Source: Symbiobacterium sp.
Lineage (GTDB): Bacteria > Bacillota > Sulfobacillia > UBA995 > UBA9673
Assembly (NCBI GenBank): GCA_020725405.1
Contig: DYFB01000082.1
Location: forward strand, 1 to 53,823
Length of the DNA: 53,823 bases
Reading direction: 5' to 3'
The position numbers and the translations under genes are program-made. The notes under the pieces were generated by a model. That model ran no database searches. It saw nothing but the letters and a program-made list of their open reading frames with translations, and had not been told where the DNA came from. Shown here piece by piece: positions 29,054-37,644 of this stretch; the first letter of the stretch is position 1; each line of letters begins with the position of its first letter.

Positions 29054-31516
29054 ATGGGTCAGCGCAGCCTGAAGGTCTACATAGACGCTCTCCGGATCAT
29101 CGGTCCCAGGAACGCCGTCCTGGCTCTCCGGTACGGGTGGATGCAGAAGGCCCTCGACCGGCGTCGCGCTCCACCGCCCCCGGACGCGGCCTGGGTGGGG
29201 CCGGGACGGGCCGTGGAAGGCGTCCCGTCGCGGGACGGGCTCCTCGTCCGCTTCGAGCAGGCGGAGGTCAGGCTGAGAGCTCTGGCGGCCGACCTTCTCG
29301 AGGTTACCTGGAGGGAGCCGCCGGCGTACCTGCCTGTGCCCGACCGGGAGACCGACCCAGTTTCGCCCGTCGCGAAAGAGGTCCCGGGCGGCTGGAGCTT
29401 CCGCACGGGGGAGCTCGCCGTCCTTGTCACCCGGGAGGGCGGTATCCTTCTCGACGGGCTCCGGGAGGAGCTGCCGCCGCTCTTCCGGGGTGAGGAGGTC
29501 CGCCACGCCGTCCGCCTGGCCCCGGACGAGAGACTCCACGGGCTCGGAGAGCGTGCGGCCCCCCTCGACCTCAGAGGGGGGCTCTACCGGCTCTGGAACC
29601 GAGACCCCCAGGGGTACGGGCCGGGGGACGACCCGCTCTACCTGTGCGTCCCGGTCTACGTCAGCCGGGGGAGGGGTCGCGGGTACCTCGCCTTCTACGC
29701 CAACTGCAGCCCCGGGGTCATCGACGCCGGAAAAACCGACCCAGATATCCTCGAACACCGGTTCGAGGGCGGCGGTCTCCGCTACTACGTCGTCCCCGGC
29801 CCGCTGGACCGGGCTCTCGAGCGCTACACCGAGCTGACCGGGCGGCCGCCGCTCCCGCCCCTCTGGGCCCTCGGCTACCACCAGTCCCGCTGGAGCTACT
29901 ACCCGGACGCCCGAGTGAGGAAGCTCGCCCGGGACTTCTCGGAGCACGAGGTGCCCGTCGACGCTATCCACCTCGATATCCACCATCTGGACGGCTACCG
30001 GGTCTTCACCGTCGACCGGCGCCGCTTCCCCGATCTCTCCGGACTGGCCCGGGACCTGCGGGATCAGGGGCTGAGGCTCGTGGTCATCGTCGACCCGGGG
30101 CTCAAGGTCGACCGGGGTTACGCCGCTTACCGCGAGCTCATCCAGCGCCGGGCCTACGTGAGCCTCCCCGACGGGCGCCCCGCCGTCGCCCCGGTGTGGC
30201 CCGGTCCATGCGCCTTCCCCGACTTCACTTCCGCCGCTGTCCGGGAGTGGTGGGGCGGTCTCTACGAAGGGCTCCTCGGCCAAGGTGTCTCCGGCTTCTG
30301 GCACGACATGAACGAACCGGCCGTGTTCAGCGCCTCGGGCGACCCGACCCTGCCCCGGAGGGTCCGGCACGCCGCGGGCGACCACGGCGCGGTCCACAAC
30401 CTCTATGGGCTGTACATGTGCCAGGCGGGCTACGCCGGGCTCCGCCGGCTGGCCCCGGCGCGGAGGCCGTTCATCGTCTCTCGGTCCGGCTGGGCTGGGC
30501 TCCAGCGCTACGCCTGGACGTGGACGGCCGACATCCGCAGCGACTGGCCCTCGCTGCGCCAGACGGTGAGGACCATCTTGGGCCTCGGCCTGTCCGGCAT
30601 CCCATTCAGCGGGAGCGACGCCGGGGGCTTCACCGGTGACCCGGGGCCGGAGCTCTATGTCCGCTGGCTCCAGGCGGCGGCCTTCCACGCCTTCTTCCGC
30701 AGCCACACTTCCGCCCTGGATCCGGACCAGGAGCCCTGGAGCTACGGTGAGCCGTACACCTCGGCTGCCCGGGAGGCCGTCAGGCTGCGCTACGCGCTCC
30801 TTCCCTACGTCTACACCGCGGCCTGGGAGGCGGCCTCGAGAGGCTGGCCGCTGGTCCGGCCCCTCTTCTGGCCCGCACCGGGGGCCGCCGGAGGCCGGAC
30901 GGCGGTCGAGGGCTCGCGGCCGGCCCCGATCGAGGAAGCCGATGACGCCTTCCTCCTCGGAGCGGACCTTCTGGTCGCCCCGGTTCTCGAGCCGGGGGCG
31001 ACCGGCCGGGAGGTGCCCCTGCCCGCCGGAGACTGGTACGACTTCTGGAGCGACGAGCTTGTGACCGGTCCAGGCGTCGTCTGGCGGGAGGCGCCTCTTG
31101 AGAGGATACCCCTCCTCGCCCGGGCGGGAGCGGTCCTGCCCGCCGAGGACCCGGCCCCCAGCGTGGACCGGCGGACCCTGGACCGGCTCTACCTGCATGT
31201 CTACCCGCCGGCGGCCGGCGAGGAGAGGCTCTCCCGCCTCTACAGCGACGCCGGGGACGGCTATGGGCCCTACCGGGTGGACGTTTTCCGCCTGCGCCGG
31301 GACGAGAGCGGAGGGCGTCTCGAGTTCGCGTGGGAGGAGGGCGGGCCCGCGGGGCCGGCCGACCGGAGGTACCCCTGGCCGTACCGCGAGACGGTCCTGG
31401 TCCTTCACGGGGCGCCCCCCGGGAGGCCCGCCCGGCCGCAGTCCCGGGTCGGCGAGCGCCCCGGAGAGACGCTGACCGTCCAACCGTCAGCCAGGGTGGT
31501 CCTGGAGCTCGGCTAG
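29054..31516 (+). CDS. Glycoside hydrolase family 31 alpha-glucosidase
   Basis: An 820-residue cytoplasmic enzyme. The N-terminal beta-sandwich (LHGLGERAAPLDLRGG, YRLWNRDPQGYGPGDDPLY) leads into the GH31 (beta/alpha)8 barrel: PPLWALGYHQSRWSYYPD, then the nucleophile Asp418 in GFWHDMNEPAVFS, and the acid/base region RYAWTWTADIRSDWPSLRQTV, followed by PFSGSDAGGF and FFRSHTSA. Families with these motifs hydrolyse alpha-glucosidic bonds from maltose, isomaltose or glycogen fragments. No signal peptide is visible. ATG 29054 lacks a strong Shine-Dalgarno, so the exact start is less sure. It stands alone, divergent from the helical unknown, and shares a CTAG stop overlap with the next gene. Confidence 0.93.
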   Translation: MGQRSLKVYIDALRIIGPRNAVLALRYGWMQKALDRRRAPPPPDAAWVGPGRAVEGVPSRDGLLVRFEQAEVRLRALAADLLEVTWREPPAYLPVPDRETDPVSPVAKEVPGGWSFRTGELAVLVTREGGILLDGLREELPPLFRGEEVRHAVRLAPDERLHGLGERAAPLDLRGGLYRLWNRDPQGYGPGDDPLYLCVPVYVSRGRGRGYLAFYANCSPGVIDAGKTDPDILEHRFEGGGLRYYVVPGPLDRALERYTELTGRPPLPPLWALGYHQSRWSYYPDARVRKLARDFSEHEVPVDAIHLDIHHLDGYRVFTVDRRRFPDLSGLARDLRDQGLRLVVIVDPGLKVDRGYAAYRELIQRRAYVSLPDGRPAVAPVWPGPCAFPDFTSAAVREWWGGLYEGLLGQGVSGFWHDMNEPAVFSASGDPTLPRRVRHAAGDHGAVHNLYGLYMCQAGYAGLRRLAPARRPFIVSRSGWAGLQRYAWTWTADIRSDWPSLRQTVRTILGLGLSGIPFSGSDAGGFTGDPGPELYVRWLQAAAFHAFFRSHTSALDPDQEPWSYGEPYTSAAREAVRLRYALLPYVYTAAWEAASRGWPLVRPLFWPAPGAAGGRTAVEGSRPAPIEEADDAFLLGADLLVAPVLEPGATGREVPLPAGDWYDFWSDELVTGPGVVWREAPLERIPLLARAGAVLPAEDPAPSVDRRTLDRLYLHVYPPAAGEERLSRLYSDAGDGYGPYRVDVFRLRRDESGGRLEFAWEEGGPAGPADRRYPWPYRETVLVLHGAPPGRPARPQSRVGERPGETLTVQPSARVVLELG

Positions 31517-32805
31517 GGGGCGGCCGTCACCGCCAGCAGCTCCTCGGCCCTCTTCTCCCAGCCGGCCTCGGTCCGGTGGATGGCCCGCCCGGCGAAGAGC
31601 CGCCGCACCTCGCGGAGATAAGGAAGCTTGCGCAGGGCCACCCGGTAGCGGAGGAAGCGCTCGGAGGCCATCTCCTCGTCCGAGGCCAGAATGACCTCCC
31701 GCCGGAAGTTGAGAGCCTGAAGGGCCCGGCTGAGCTCGCGCACGCGGCGCTCGACCTGGTCGGGCGTCGGCCGTCCCTCGTCGACGATCCGGAAGAAGTA
31801 GGTCGCGTGGCCCGACTCGTTGGTGACCTCGGAGGCCAGGGCGTTGTGCTCGGGCAGGGCGACCAGGAACCAGTAGAGGGGGCGGTGCCGCGCTCCCTCG
31901 TCGCCCTCCTCTTCGCCCCCGCCGTCCGCCGAGCCCTCGGCGGCGCCGACTTCGCGGAGGCCGAGGTAAGTGAGTTCCGGCCTGGTCCGGGAGGCGAGCC
32001 ACTCGAAGGCCCGCCGGCGCACCGGGGACGGCTGGCCGGCCTCGTCGACGAAGATGACCTCGAGGAGGTGGGCCCAGAGGTTGGGGGCGACGGCCTCCAG
32101 CCGGGCCCGGCTCGTCGCCTTGCCCATCCGGAGGGCCCGCGCCAGCCGAAAGAGCGTGCCCTCGCTCGTCTCGGGGAGGGTGGAGGCCAGGAGGCGGGCG
32201 CTCCGCTCGTACATCTCGTCGACGGCCCGGGTGAGCTCGTCCTGCAACTCGCGGAACCTGGTTCCCATCCGGGTCAGGGTGAGTTTCTCCCCGAGGTCGA
32301 AGCGGAGGGTCAGGGTGTAGGCGGCCTCGTCGAAGGCCGCCGTGCCCTCGAGATCGCAGTAGGCGAAGTTGAAGGGGTCGGCCTGCTCGGGGAAGACGAC
32401 GAGGGTGTTCCGGTAGAGGGCCACCCGCGCCGCGTCGTCCTCGGAGGCGACGCGGCCCGCGTCCTCGAGGCGGTAGGCGCAGGAGAAGTCCTTGCGGAAG
32501 CCCTCGTCGGCCATGAGGAGGTTCCGGACGAGCTGAGCCTTCCTCCTGTCCTGGAGGTCGCGGACGAACTGGCCGTAGTACGAACCAAGGTGACGGAGGG
32601 CGAACTCCCGGCCGTCCCAGGTGCGGAGGCCGACCCTGTAGTCCCCTTCCTCGAGGCGGTCGATGTCCGAGTAGTAGAGATAGACCTCTTCCCGGCCTTC
32701 CGGAAGGACCACCAGGCCGTCCTCGGCCAGGGCGACGCGGCAGGGAACGCCCTGCGCCTCTTGGCCGGTCCCGGGAGTTTCCCAGCGGGCGGCGTGGAAC
32801 TCCAT
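31513..32805 (-). CDS. Unknown protein with two PH/GRAM-like repeats
   Basis: 430 residues. An internal duplication is visible: VALAEDGLVVLPEGREEVYLYYSDIDRLEEGDYRVGLRTWDGREFALRHLGSYYGQFVRDLQD (about residues 24-86) parallels VALYRNTLVVFPEQADPFNFAYCDLEGTAAFDEAAYTLTLRFDLGEKLTLTRMGTRFRELQDEL (about 127-190). The pattern of seven strands and a final helix resembles PH/GRAM domains. The C-terminal half is mixed alpha/beta with an acidic loop (GGGEEEGDEGARH). There is no signal peptide or transmembrane segment. Its ATG directly follows the TAG of the upstream zinc-ribbon gene, so the two form one operon. The function is unknown, perhaps membrane or protein binding. Confidence 0.7.
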   Translation of the reverse strand: MEFHAARWETPGTGQEAQGVPCRVALAEDGLVVLPEGREEVYLYYSDIDRLEEGDYRVGLRTWDGREFALRHLGSYYGQFVRDLQDRRKAQLVRNLLMADEGFRKDFSCAYRLEDAGRVASEDDAARVALYRNTLVVFPEQADPFNFAYCDLEGTAAFDEAAYTLTLRFDLGEKLTLTRMGTRFRELQDELTRAVDEMYERSARLLASTLPETSEGTLFRLARALRMGKATSRARLEAVAPNLWAHLLEVIFVDEAGQPSPVRRRAFEWLASRTRPELTYLGLREVGAAEGSADGGGEEEGDEGARHRPLYWFLVALPEHNALASEVTNESGHATYFFRIVDEGRPTPDQVERRVRELSRALQALNFRREVILASDEEMASERFLRYRVALRKLPYLREVRRLFAGRAIHRTEAGWEKRAEELLAVTAAP

Positions 32806-33447
32806 CTACTTACCCTGCGGCTGGCCGCACTCGGGGCAGAACTTGGCCCCGGCGGCCATCTTGGTCCCGCAGCGCTCGCAGGTCCGCTCCGCGGTCAGCT
32901 GGGCCCCGCACTGGGCGCAGAACCTGCCGCCGCTGGTCTCCGCCCCGCAGCTCGGGCACTTGGCCACGACATGGTCGACGACGTTGAGGTCGCGGGAGAA
33001 GTCGGTCTGCCACACCTTCTGGCGCATCTGGTCGAGCTGGGCCTCGCTCTGGCTGGCCGCGAGCTCCTGCTCGAGCTTCGGGGCGCACTCGACGCACAGG
33101 CCGCGTCCGGTGTTCCAGCAGACCTCCCGGCAGACCCACTTGCCGCAGCGGGAGCACTGGATGAAGTGGGGCTTGACGGCTTCGACGGCCCAGCGGAAGG
33201 CGTCATCCCAGGCTTTGCCCCGGGTCTGCCGGCGAATCTCGTAGGCGGCGTCGCCGACGCGGCCGATGACGCTCCCTCCGGCCAGTCGGCCGATGCCCCG
33301 GAGGAGTCCCTCGGCCTTGGCTCCGAGGCTAGGCTTGAAGGGCGACATGACGCCGTTCCCGCAGTGGTCGCAGTAGAACTCGAATTGGTGCCCCTGATCC
33401 GAGGACATGTCGTTGTAGTTCCGGGTGAACCTGATGAGCTCGCTCAC
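32806..33447 (-). CDS. Multi-zinc-ribbon protein
   Basis: 213 residues. An N-terminal CDHC pair (FYCDHCGNG) is followed by a Gly-rich, possibly amphipathic segment (LLRGIGRLAGGSVIGRVGDAAYE). Next comes a Cys-rich module CSRCGKWVCREVCWNTGRGLCVEC, a short coiled coil (LEQELAASQSEAQLDQM) and two tandem zinc ribbons, KCPSCGAETSGGRFCAQCG and TCERCGTKMAAGAKFCPECG. Such zinc-ribbon proteins usually mediate protein interaction. GTG 33447 has GGAGGG about 8 nt upstream; the track start at 33528 adds repeat-derived sequence. It is the first gene of a two-gene operon with the PH-like protein (0-nt spacing). Confidence 0.8.
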   Translation of the reverse strand: MSELIRFTRNYNDMSSDQGHQFEFYCDHCGNGVMSPFKPSLGAKAEGLLRGIGRLAGGSVIGRVGDAAYEIRRQTRGKAWDDAFRWAVEAVKPHFIQCSRCGKWVCREVCWNTGRGLCVECAPKLEQELAASQSEAQLDQMRQKVWQTDFSRDLNVVDHVVAKCPSCGAETSGGRFCAQCGAQLTAERTCERCGTKMAAGAKFCPECGQPQGK

Positions 33448-33602
33448 GAGAACGTCCCTCCGTCCGCTGGCCCCGCCGGCTGCCCGGCTGGCTCCGGTCG
33501 GCCGGGCCGTCCGCGCCCGCGCCCGCACGCCCCACCTCTGGGCTTTCTTTGGAGCCGCCCCGGTGACTTCGGCAAAGCTTCCTTCGTCTCCTCCCCGGCG
33601 CG

Positions 33603-33730
33603 GCCGGGGAGCGCCCGTAAGCCGGGGAACGCCCGTGTTAACCAGGGAGCGCCGGTAAGCCGGGGGGCGCCCGTAAGCCGGGGAACGCCCGTAAGCCGGG
33701 GAGCGCCCGTGTCAACCAGGGAGCGCCGAG
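33603..33730. repeat. 18-bp tandem repeat array in a 490-bp spacer
   Basis: The unit gccggggaacgcccgtaa recurs about seven times from 33603, alternating with the variant accagggagcgcc; some steps are 20 bp rather than 18. It lies between the divergent zinc-ribbon operon and the SCP2-cupin gene (33448-33937), where I see no gene. Two ORF-track entries (33444..33824 minus and 33638..34552 minus) read through it as a false hexapeptide repeat. Confidence 0.8.
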
Positions 33731-33937
33731 CCGACCGGCGAACGGCGGTGCGGCCGGGTCGCCGGCAGGAAAGGTGCTCCGGTTGGTGGAATCGGTCGAA
33801 ACGCCCGGGAAGCCTGAGCTCCACGAAGCTCCGGGGTGGGGGCTCCGACCCGGGAAGCGGGCGAACGGCCCGCGCCGCCGGATACCGGCCCGGCCCGCGA
33901 CCGAACCGGGCCGGAGACCCGGAAGGGGGATGGTCCG

Positions 33938-34618
33938 TTGCTGAAAGTCCTCGAGGATCTCGCCGCGAACTACGCCAGGGTGAAGCCCCAGGACTACGTG
34001 GGCTCCATCAACGTAGAGATAGGCGACAACCTGTTCACGCTCGTCCTTGAGAGGGACGATGTCTCGGTGAGGGAGGGGCGGTCGGATAAGGTCCTTGTGG
34101 ACCTCGTTATGAGCGAGGAGACTTTCGGAAAGCTCGTCGACGGGACCTGGAACGGGATGACGGCCGCCGGACGGGAGCACGCCCGCCAGCCAGCCCCGCT
34201 CGACTTCCGCTTCCCGCCGGGGCAGAGCCTGGGCGGGAAGCTCCTCCAAATGCTGTACCACCTCGGCATGCACTTCTTCCACCGGAGCTACCCGCACGTC
34301 TTCCGCTTCGGACCGGCCTATGCCCGGACGATCCACGGCGGGCACGCCGTCCCCCTGGCCTACGGGCACGGCATCCGCTTCGCCTACTACACCATCTCCG
34401 GCTCGGAGCAGATTAACGAGGCCGAGGACAGCGCCGACCCCTTCGACCAGGTCATTGCGGTCATCGGGGGCGCCGGCGCGGCCGTTATCGGCGGGGTGGA
34501 GGTGGCCCTGGAGAAGGGGGTCGCCGTCCACGTCCCTCCGATGACCACCCACATCATCCGCGCCCGCGGGGGCGGCCCGCTCGAGCTCTTCTGGGTGGCC
34601 TACGGGACCGGGGCGTAG
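33938..34618 (+). CDS. Probable SCP2-like / cupin fusion protein
   Basis: 226 residues. The first half resembles an SCP2 sterol-carrier domain: INVEIGDNLFTLVLERDDVSVREG, then VLVDLVMSEETFGKLVDGTWNGMTAAGREHARQPAPLDFRFP. The second half has cupin-like strands: YPHVFRFGPAYARTIHGGHAVPLAY, then IAVIGGAGAAVIGGVEVALEKGVAVHVPPMTTHIIRA. SCP2 domains bind lipids or hydrophobic ligands and cupins are small-molecule binding barrels, so a ligand-binding protein is inferred. TTG 33938 has GGAAGGGGGATGG upstream; the track start at 33836 has no support. It is followed after 20 nt by nfeD, so it may share their operon. Confidence 0.68.
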   Translation: MLKVLEDLAANYARVKPQDYVGSINVEIGDNLFTLVLERDDVSVREGRSDKVLVDLVMSEETFGKLVDGTWNGMTAAGREHARQPAPLDFRFPPGQSLGGKLLQMLYHLGMHFFHRSYPHVFRFGPAYARTIHGGHAVPLAYGHGIRFAYYTISGSEQINEAEDSADPFDQVIAVIGGAGAAVIGGVEVALEKGVAVHVPPMTTHIIRARGGGPLELFWVAYGTGA

Positions 34619-34638
34619 CCGGGGCAGGGGGGAGACTC

Positions 34639-35088
34639 TTGTTGGACTGGCAGCTGTGGCTTGTGCTGGCCGTGGTTCTCGGGGTGGCCGAGATTCTCAC
34701 GGCCGGGTTCTTCGTCCTGTGGTTCGCCCTGGGGGCCGTGGCCGCGGCTGCGGCCGCCGCCCTCGGCCTGGAGGTCGTGCCTCAGGTGGTGGTTTTCCTG
34801 GCCGTCTCCGGCCTGCTGGTGCTCTTCACCCGCCCGGTCGTCCAGCGGGTGGTGGAGGGGCGCCGTCCGGCCTACCGGACCAATGTGTCCGCTCTTGTGG
34901 GCCAGGTCGGAACGGTAGTCAAGGAGGTGCGGCCGCTCGATCCGGCGGGCCTGGTTAAGGTCCAGGGCGAGGTCTGGACGGCGGTTACCCGCGGCGGGGC
35001 CATCCCGGAAGGGGCGGCGGTCGTCGTGGAGGCCGTCGACGGGGTCAAGGTTATCGTGCGGCCCGTCGAGGACCACCTGCCGGGCTGA
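34639..35088 (+). CDS. NfeD family membrane protein
   Basis: 149 residues. Three to four hydrophobic segments (LWLVLAVVLGVAEILTAGFFVLWFALGAVAAAAAAALGL, VVPQVVVFLAVSGLLVLFT) precede a C-terminal OB-fold domain (SALVGQVGTVVKEVRPLDPAGLVKVQGEVWTAVT, IPEGAAVVVEAVDGVKVIVRPV). This is the short NfeD form, without the protease domain. NfeD proteins work with SPFH proteins in membrane microdomains and quality control, and the next gene is an SPFH protein. TTG 34639 follows GGGGGGAG. Confidence 0.92.
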   Translation: MLDWQLWLVLAVVLGVAEILTAGFFVLWFALGAVAAAAAAALGLEVVPQVVVFLAVSGLLVLFTRPVVQRVVEGRRPAYRTNVSALVGQVGTVVKEVRPLDPAGLVKVQGEVWTAVTRGGAIPEGAAVVVEAVDGVKVIVRPVEDHLPG

Positions 35089-35123
35089 GCGGGGGCACTT
35101 ATCGGGAAAGGAGACCGGGACGT

Positions 35124-36119
35124 ATGGACTTCGAGACAGTCCTCCTGACGAACTTCCTCCTGGCTGCGGTCGGCATCCTCATCCTCATCATCGCCCTGTC
35201 CTCGATACGGATCATCCACCAGGCCAAGGTCGGCATCGTCGAGCGGCTGGGGCGGTTTCACGGCAAGGCCGAGACCGGAGTGAACTTCCTCGTTCCCTTC
35301 ATCGACCGGATGCGAGCGATGATTGATCTGCGGGAGCAGGTGGCGGATTTCCCACCCCAGGCGGTCATCACCCGCGACAACGTGACCATGCAGATAGACA
35401 CCATAGTCTACTTCCAGGTGACCGACCCGATCAAGTACACTTACGAGATAGCCAACCCCAGGGCGGCTATCGAGTACCTCACGGCCACGACCCTCAGGAA
35501 CATCGTCGGTGAGCTCGACCTCGATGCGACCCTGACTTCGCGTGACGTGGTGAACGCCAAGCTGAGGACCATTCTCGACGAGGCCACCGACAAGTGGGGC
35601 ATCCGCGTCAACCGGGTCGAGCTCAAGAACATCATGCCGCCACGCGACATCCAGGACGCCATGGAGAAGCAGATGCGGGCGGAGCGCGAGCGGCGCCAGG
35701 CCATTCTCCTGGCCGAGGGTGAGAAGCGTTCCGCCGTCCTGCGGGCCGAGGGCGAGAAGGAGGCGGCCATCCGGCGGGCCGAGGGTCTCCGAGAGGCCCA
35801 GATTCTCGAGGCCGAGGGCCAGTCGAAGGCCATCATCATGGTCCAGGAGGCCCGGGCCAAGGGCATCAAGGCCGTCTACACGGCCATCAAGGAAGCCGAC
35901 CCCACGCGCGAGGTCGTGGCCATCCGGTCCATGGAGGCCCTGGAGAAAGTCGCCGAGTCCCCGTCGGTGAAACTCATCGTCCCGACCGAGGCGGTCGGCG
36001 TCCTCGGAGCCCTGGCGGGGGCGCGCGAGGTTTTCGCGCGCGACCCGGCCGCCGGCGAGGCGGCCCGGCCGCACGGGCGCGACGAGGGTGACAGCCCGGC
36101 CGGGGACGGTTCCGGTTAG
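35124..36119 (+). CDS. SPFH/stomatin-like (QmcA-type) membrane protein
   Basis: 331 residues. An N-terminal membrane helix (about residues 9-27) is followed by the SPFH/Band 7 domain: VGIVERLGRFHGKAETGVNFLVPFID, AVITRDNVTMQIDTIVYFQVTDP and LRNIVGELDLDATLTSRDVVN. A long coiled coil rich in RAEGEKEAAIRRAEG repeats comes next, then a C-terminal tail. SPFH proteins form large membrane cages that organise lipid microdomains and regulate proteases. It forms an operon with nfeD, 35 nt upstream. ATG 35124 is preceded by AAAGGAGA. A strong terminator lies after the gene. Confidence 0.95.
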   Translation: MDFETVLLTNFLLAAVGILILIIALSSIRIIHQAKVGIVERLGRFHGKAETGVNFLVPFIDRMRAMIDLREQVADFPPQAVITRDNVTMQIDTIVYFQVTDPIKYTYEIANPRAAIEYLTATTLRNIVGELDLDATLTSRDVVNAKLRTILDEATDKWGIRVNRVELKNIMPPRDIQDAMEKQMRAERERRQAILLAEGEKRSAVLRAEGEKEAAIRRAEGLREAQILEAEGQSKAIIMVQEARAKGIKAVYTAIKEADPTREVVAIRSMEALEKVAESPSVKLIVPTEAVGVLGALAGAREVFARDPAAGEAARPHGRDEGDSPAGDGSG

Positions 36120-36146
36120 CGGGAAAGCGAACGGGGAGAAACGAGA

Positions 36147-36174
36147 GGGGGGCGGGCCGTCCGGTCCGCCCCCC
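36147..36174. terminator. GC-rich 12-bp hairpin between convergent SPFH and subtilase genes
   Basis: GGGGGGCGGGCC pairs with GGTCCGCCCCCC across a 4-nt loop (gtcc), with one G-T wobble. It lies between convergent genes, so it is a plausible bidirectional terminator, although the downstream tracts on both sides are weak in T. Confidence 0.6.
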
Positions 36175-36231
36175 GTCGTTGCGCGCCTTGGAGCGTCCAA
36201 TCTCTGCCGGCCCGCCGGGCCCGGCGGCCCG

Positions 36232-37644
36232 CTACTGGCCAGCCACGGCCCTGTAGGCGTTCACCAGCCCCCAGCCGTAGACCTCGTCGTAGCCGACCCG
36301 TCCGAGGTCCTCGGCCGAGCCGATAACCGCCGCCTTGATCTGGGACGGACCGAACGCGGGGTTCTGGGCCGCGACCAGGGCGGCCACGGCCGCGACCTTC
36401 GGGGCGGCCATCGAGGTGCCCGCCATCCAGGCCCACCCGACGAGGACGGTCCCGTCAGGGTTCACCCTGGCGTAGGTGCTCAGGCACATGTCGAGATACC
36501 AGCCGGGCTGCGGGTAGCGCCGGAAGTCGCCCCCCGGGGCGGCGAGGTCGACGAAGCCCGGGCCGTAGGTCGAGTAGGAGGAGAGCGAATCGTCCGGCCC
36601 GGTGGCCGAGACGGCGATGACCCCGGCCGTCCCCGCCGGGACCTTCATCGTCGCGCCGATGAAGTAGTAGCCGTACGGGCCGTACCGCTCGTTCAGGAAC
36701 TGGGTGACCTCGTTCCTCCGCGTCGCGTTCAGGCCGTCGTTGCCGGCCGAGGCGACGACCACCGCGCCGCGGCGATTGGCGTACTCGACCGCCCGTGAGT
36801 AGGCGAGGAAGGGCGCGACGTCGTTTCCGAGCCTGTAAGTCTCACCGGTCTCGGGGTCGGTCCACCACACCTGGCCGAGGACGTGATAGCCGCCGAGGCT
36901 CATGGAGATGACCCGGCAGCCGTCGTCGGCCGCCTGGACGATGCCTGCGGCTATCCAGGCCGTGTAGCCGCTGCCCTGGCGGGTGAGGGCCCGGTAGGCC
37001 CGGAGACCGGTCCTCGGCGCAACACCGAGGACCCTGCCGTTCGCGGCGATCGCTCCTCCGCAGTGGGTGCCGTGGCCGTGGCGGTCGAAGTAGTCGTTGG
37101 GGTCGCCCGTCTCACTGGGATCGTTGCCGAACCCGCCGGCCGGAATCATGTTCCGCCCGGCGAGGAGGTTCATGGCCAGGTCGGGGTGGGGGTAGATGCC
37201 CGTGTCGATGACGCCCACGACCACATCGCGGCTTCCCGCCTGGATGTCGAAGCTCGCCCCGTTGTTCGTCACGCGCTTGATGTCCCACTGGTACAGGTTG
37301 TAAAAGACGGCCGCGCCGGTGTCGACTTCGGGGAGGTCGGCCATCTCGACCACGGGCACATCGAGGCTGAGCGGCAGGGACGGGCCGGCGGCCCGCACGG
37401 CCCCGCTCGCCAGGATGCGGCCGACGAAGCCGCCGCCGGCCCGGGCCTCGATGACGCCTATCTGCGGTATGGCCAGGACCACCTCGCCGCCGGCGGCCCG
37501 GACGATGTCGGCGGCGTCGTCCGGCAGGGTCGACGAGGAGAAGACAACGGTGTAGCTCTGGAGTTCGGAGGCCGCGAGAGCCGCGGCTCCCGGAGCGGCG
37601 GCCAGGATGACGGCCGATAGCAGGACTGCAAGGAATCTCTTCAC
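36232..37644 (-). CDS. Secreted subtilisin-like (S8) serine protease
   Basis: A 470-residue secreted protease. The signal peptide is KRFLAVLLSAVILAAAPGAAALA. An I9-like pro-region follows (SYTVVFSSSTLPDDAADIVRAAGGEVVLAIPQIGVIEARA). The S8 triad is complete: Asp147 in GVIDTGI, His191 in HGHGTHCGG and Ser411 in AGTSMAAPKV; the oxyanion Asn is in VASAGNDG. It should cleave proteins outside the cell or in the cell wall. GTG 37644 lies 9 nt after AAGGAGG and gives a clean signal peptide; the track start at 37764 does not. It is transcribed alone and is convergent with the SPFH gene. Confidence 0.94.
   Translation of the reverse strand: MKRFLAVLLSAVILAAAPGAAALAASELQSYTVVFSSSTLPDDAADIVRAAGGEVVLAIPQIGVIEARAGGGFVGRILASGAVRAAGPSLPLSLDVPVVEMADLPEVDTGAAVFYNLYQWDIKRVTNNGASFDIQAGSRDVVVGVIDTGIYPHPDLAMNLLAGRNMIPAGGFGNDPSETGDPNDYFDRHGHGTHCGGAIAANGRVLGVAPRTGLRAYRALTRQGSGYTAWIAAGIVQAADDGCRVISMSLGGYHVLGQVWWTDPETGETYRLGNDVAPFLAYSRAVEYANRRGAVVVASAGNDGLNATRRNEVTQFLNERYGPYGYYFIGATMKVPAGTAGVIAVSATGPDDSLSSYSTYGPGFVDLAAPGGDFRRYPQPGWYLDMCLSTYARVNPDGTVLVGWAWMAGTSMAAPKVAAVAALVAAQNPAFGPSQIKAAVIGSAEDLGRVGYDEVYGWGLVNAYRAVAGQ

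Noticed and set aside
28946-31483. 845-aa ORF on the minus strand opposite the GH31 gene
   Set aside because: No conserved motif, Pro/Gly/Arg/Val-rich composition, and a perfect GH31 enzyme with catalytic motifs on the other strand. It is an antisense artefact of high GC.
33603-33730. CRISPR-like array
   Set aside because: Units of 18-20 bp are directly adjacent, without unique spacers, and no cas genes are present; it is a plain tandem repeat.
31330-34050. 906-aa plus-strand ORF across the PH-like and zinc-ribbon genes
   Set aside because: It lies antisense to two genes with clear coding features (zinc-ribbon Cys pairs, internal duplication) and reads through tandem-repeat DNA. Low-complexity product with no domains.
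33638-34552. Minus-strand ORF with a hexapeptide repeat (RLTGAP/GLRALPG type)
   Set aside because: The repeat is the 18-bp intergenic DNA repeat read in frame; the rest is antisense to the SCP2-cupin gene.
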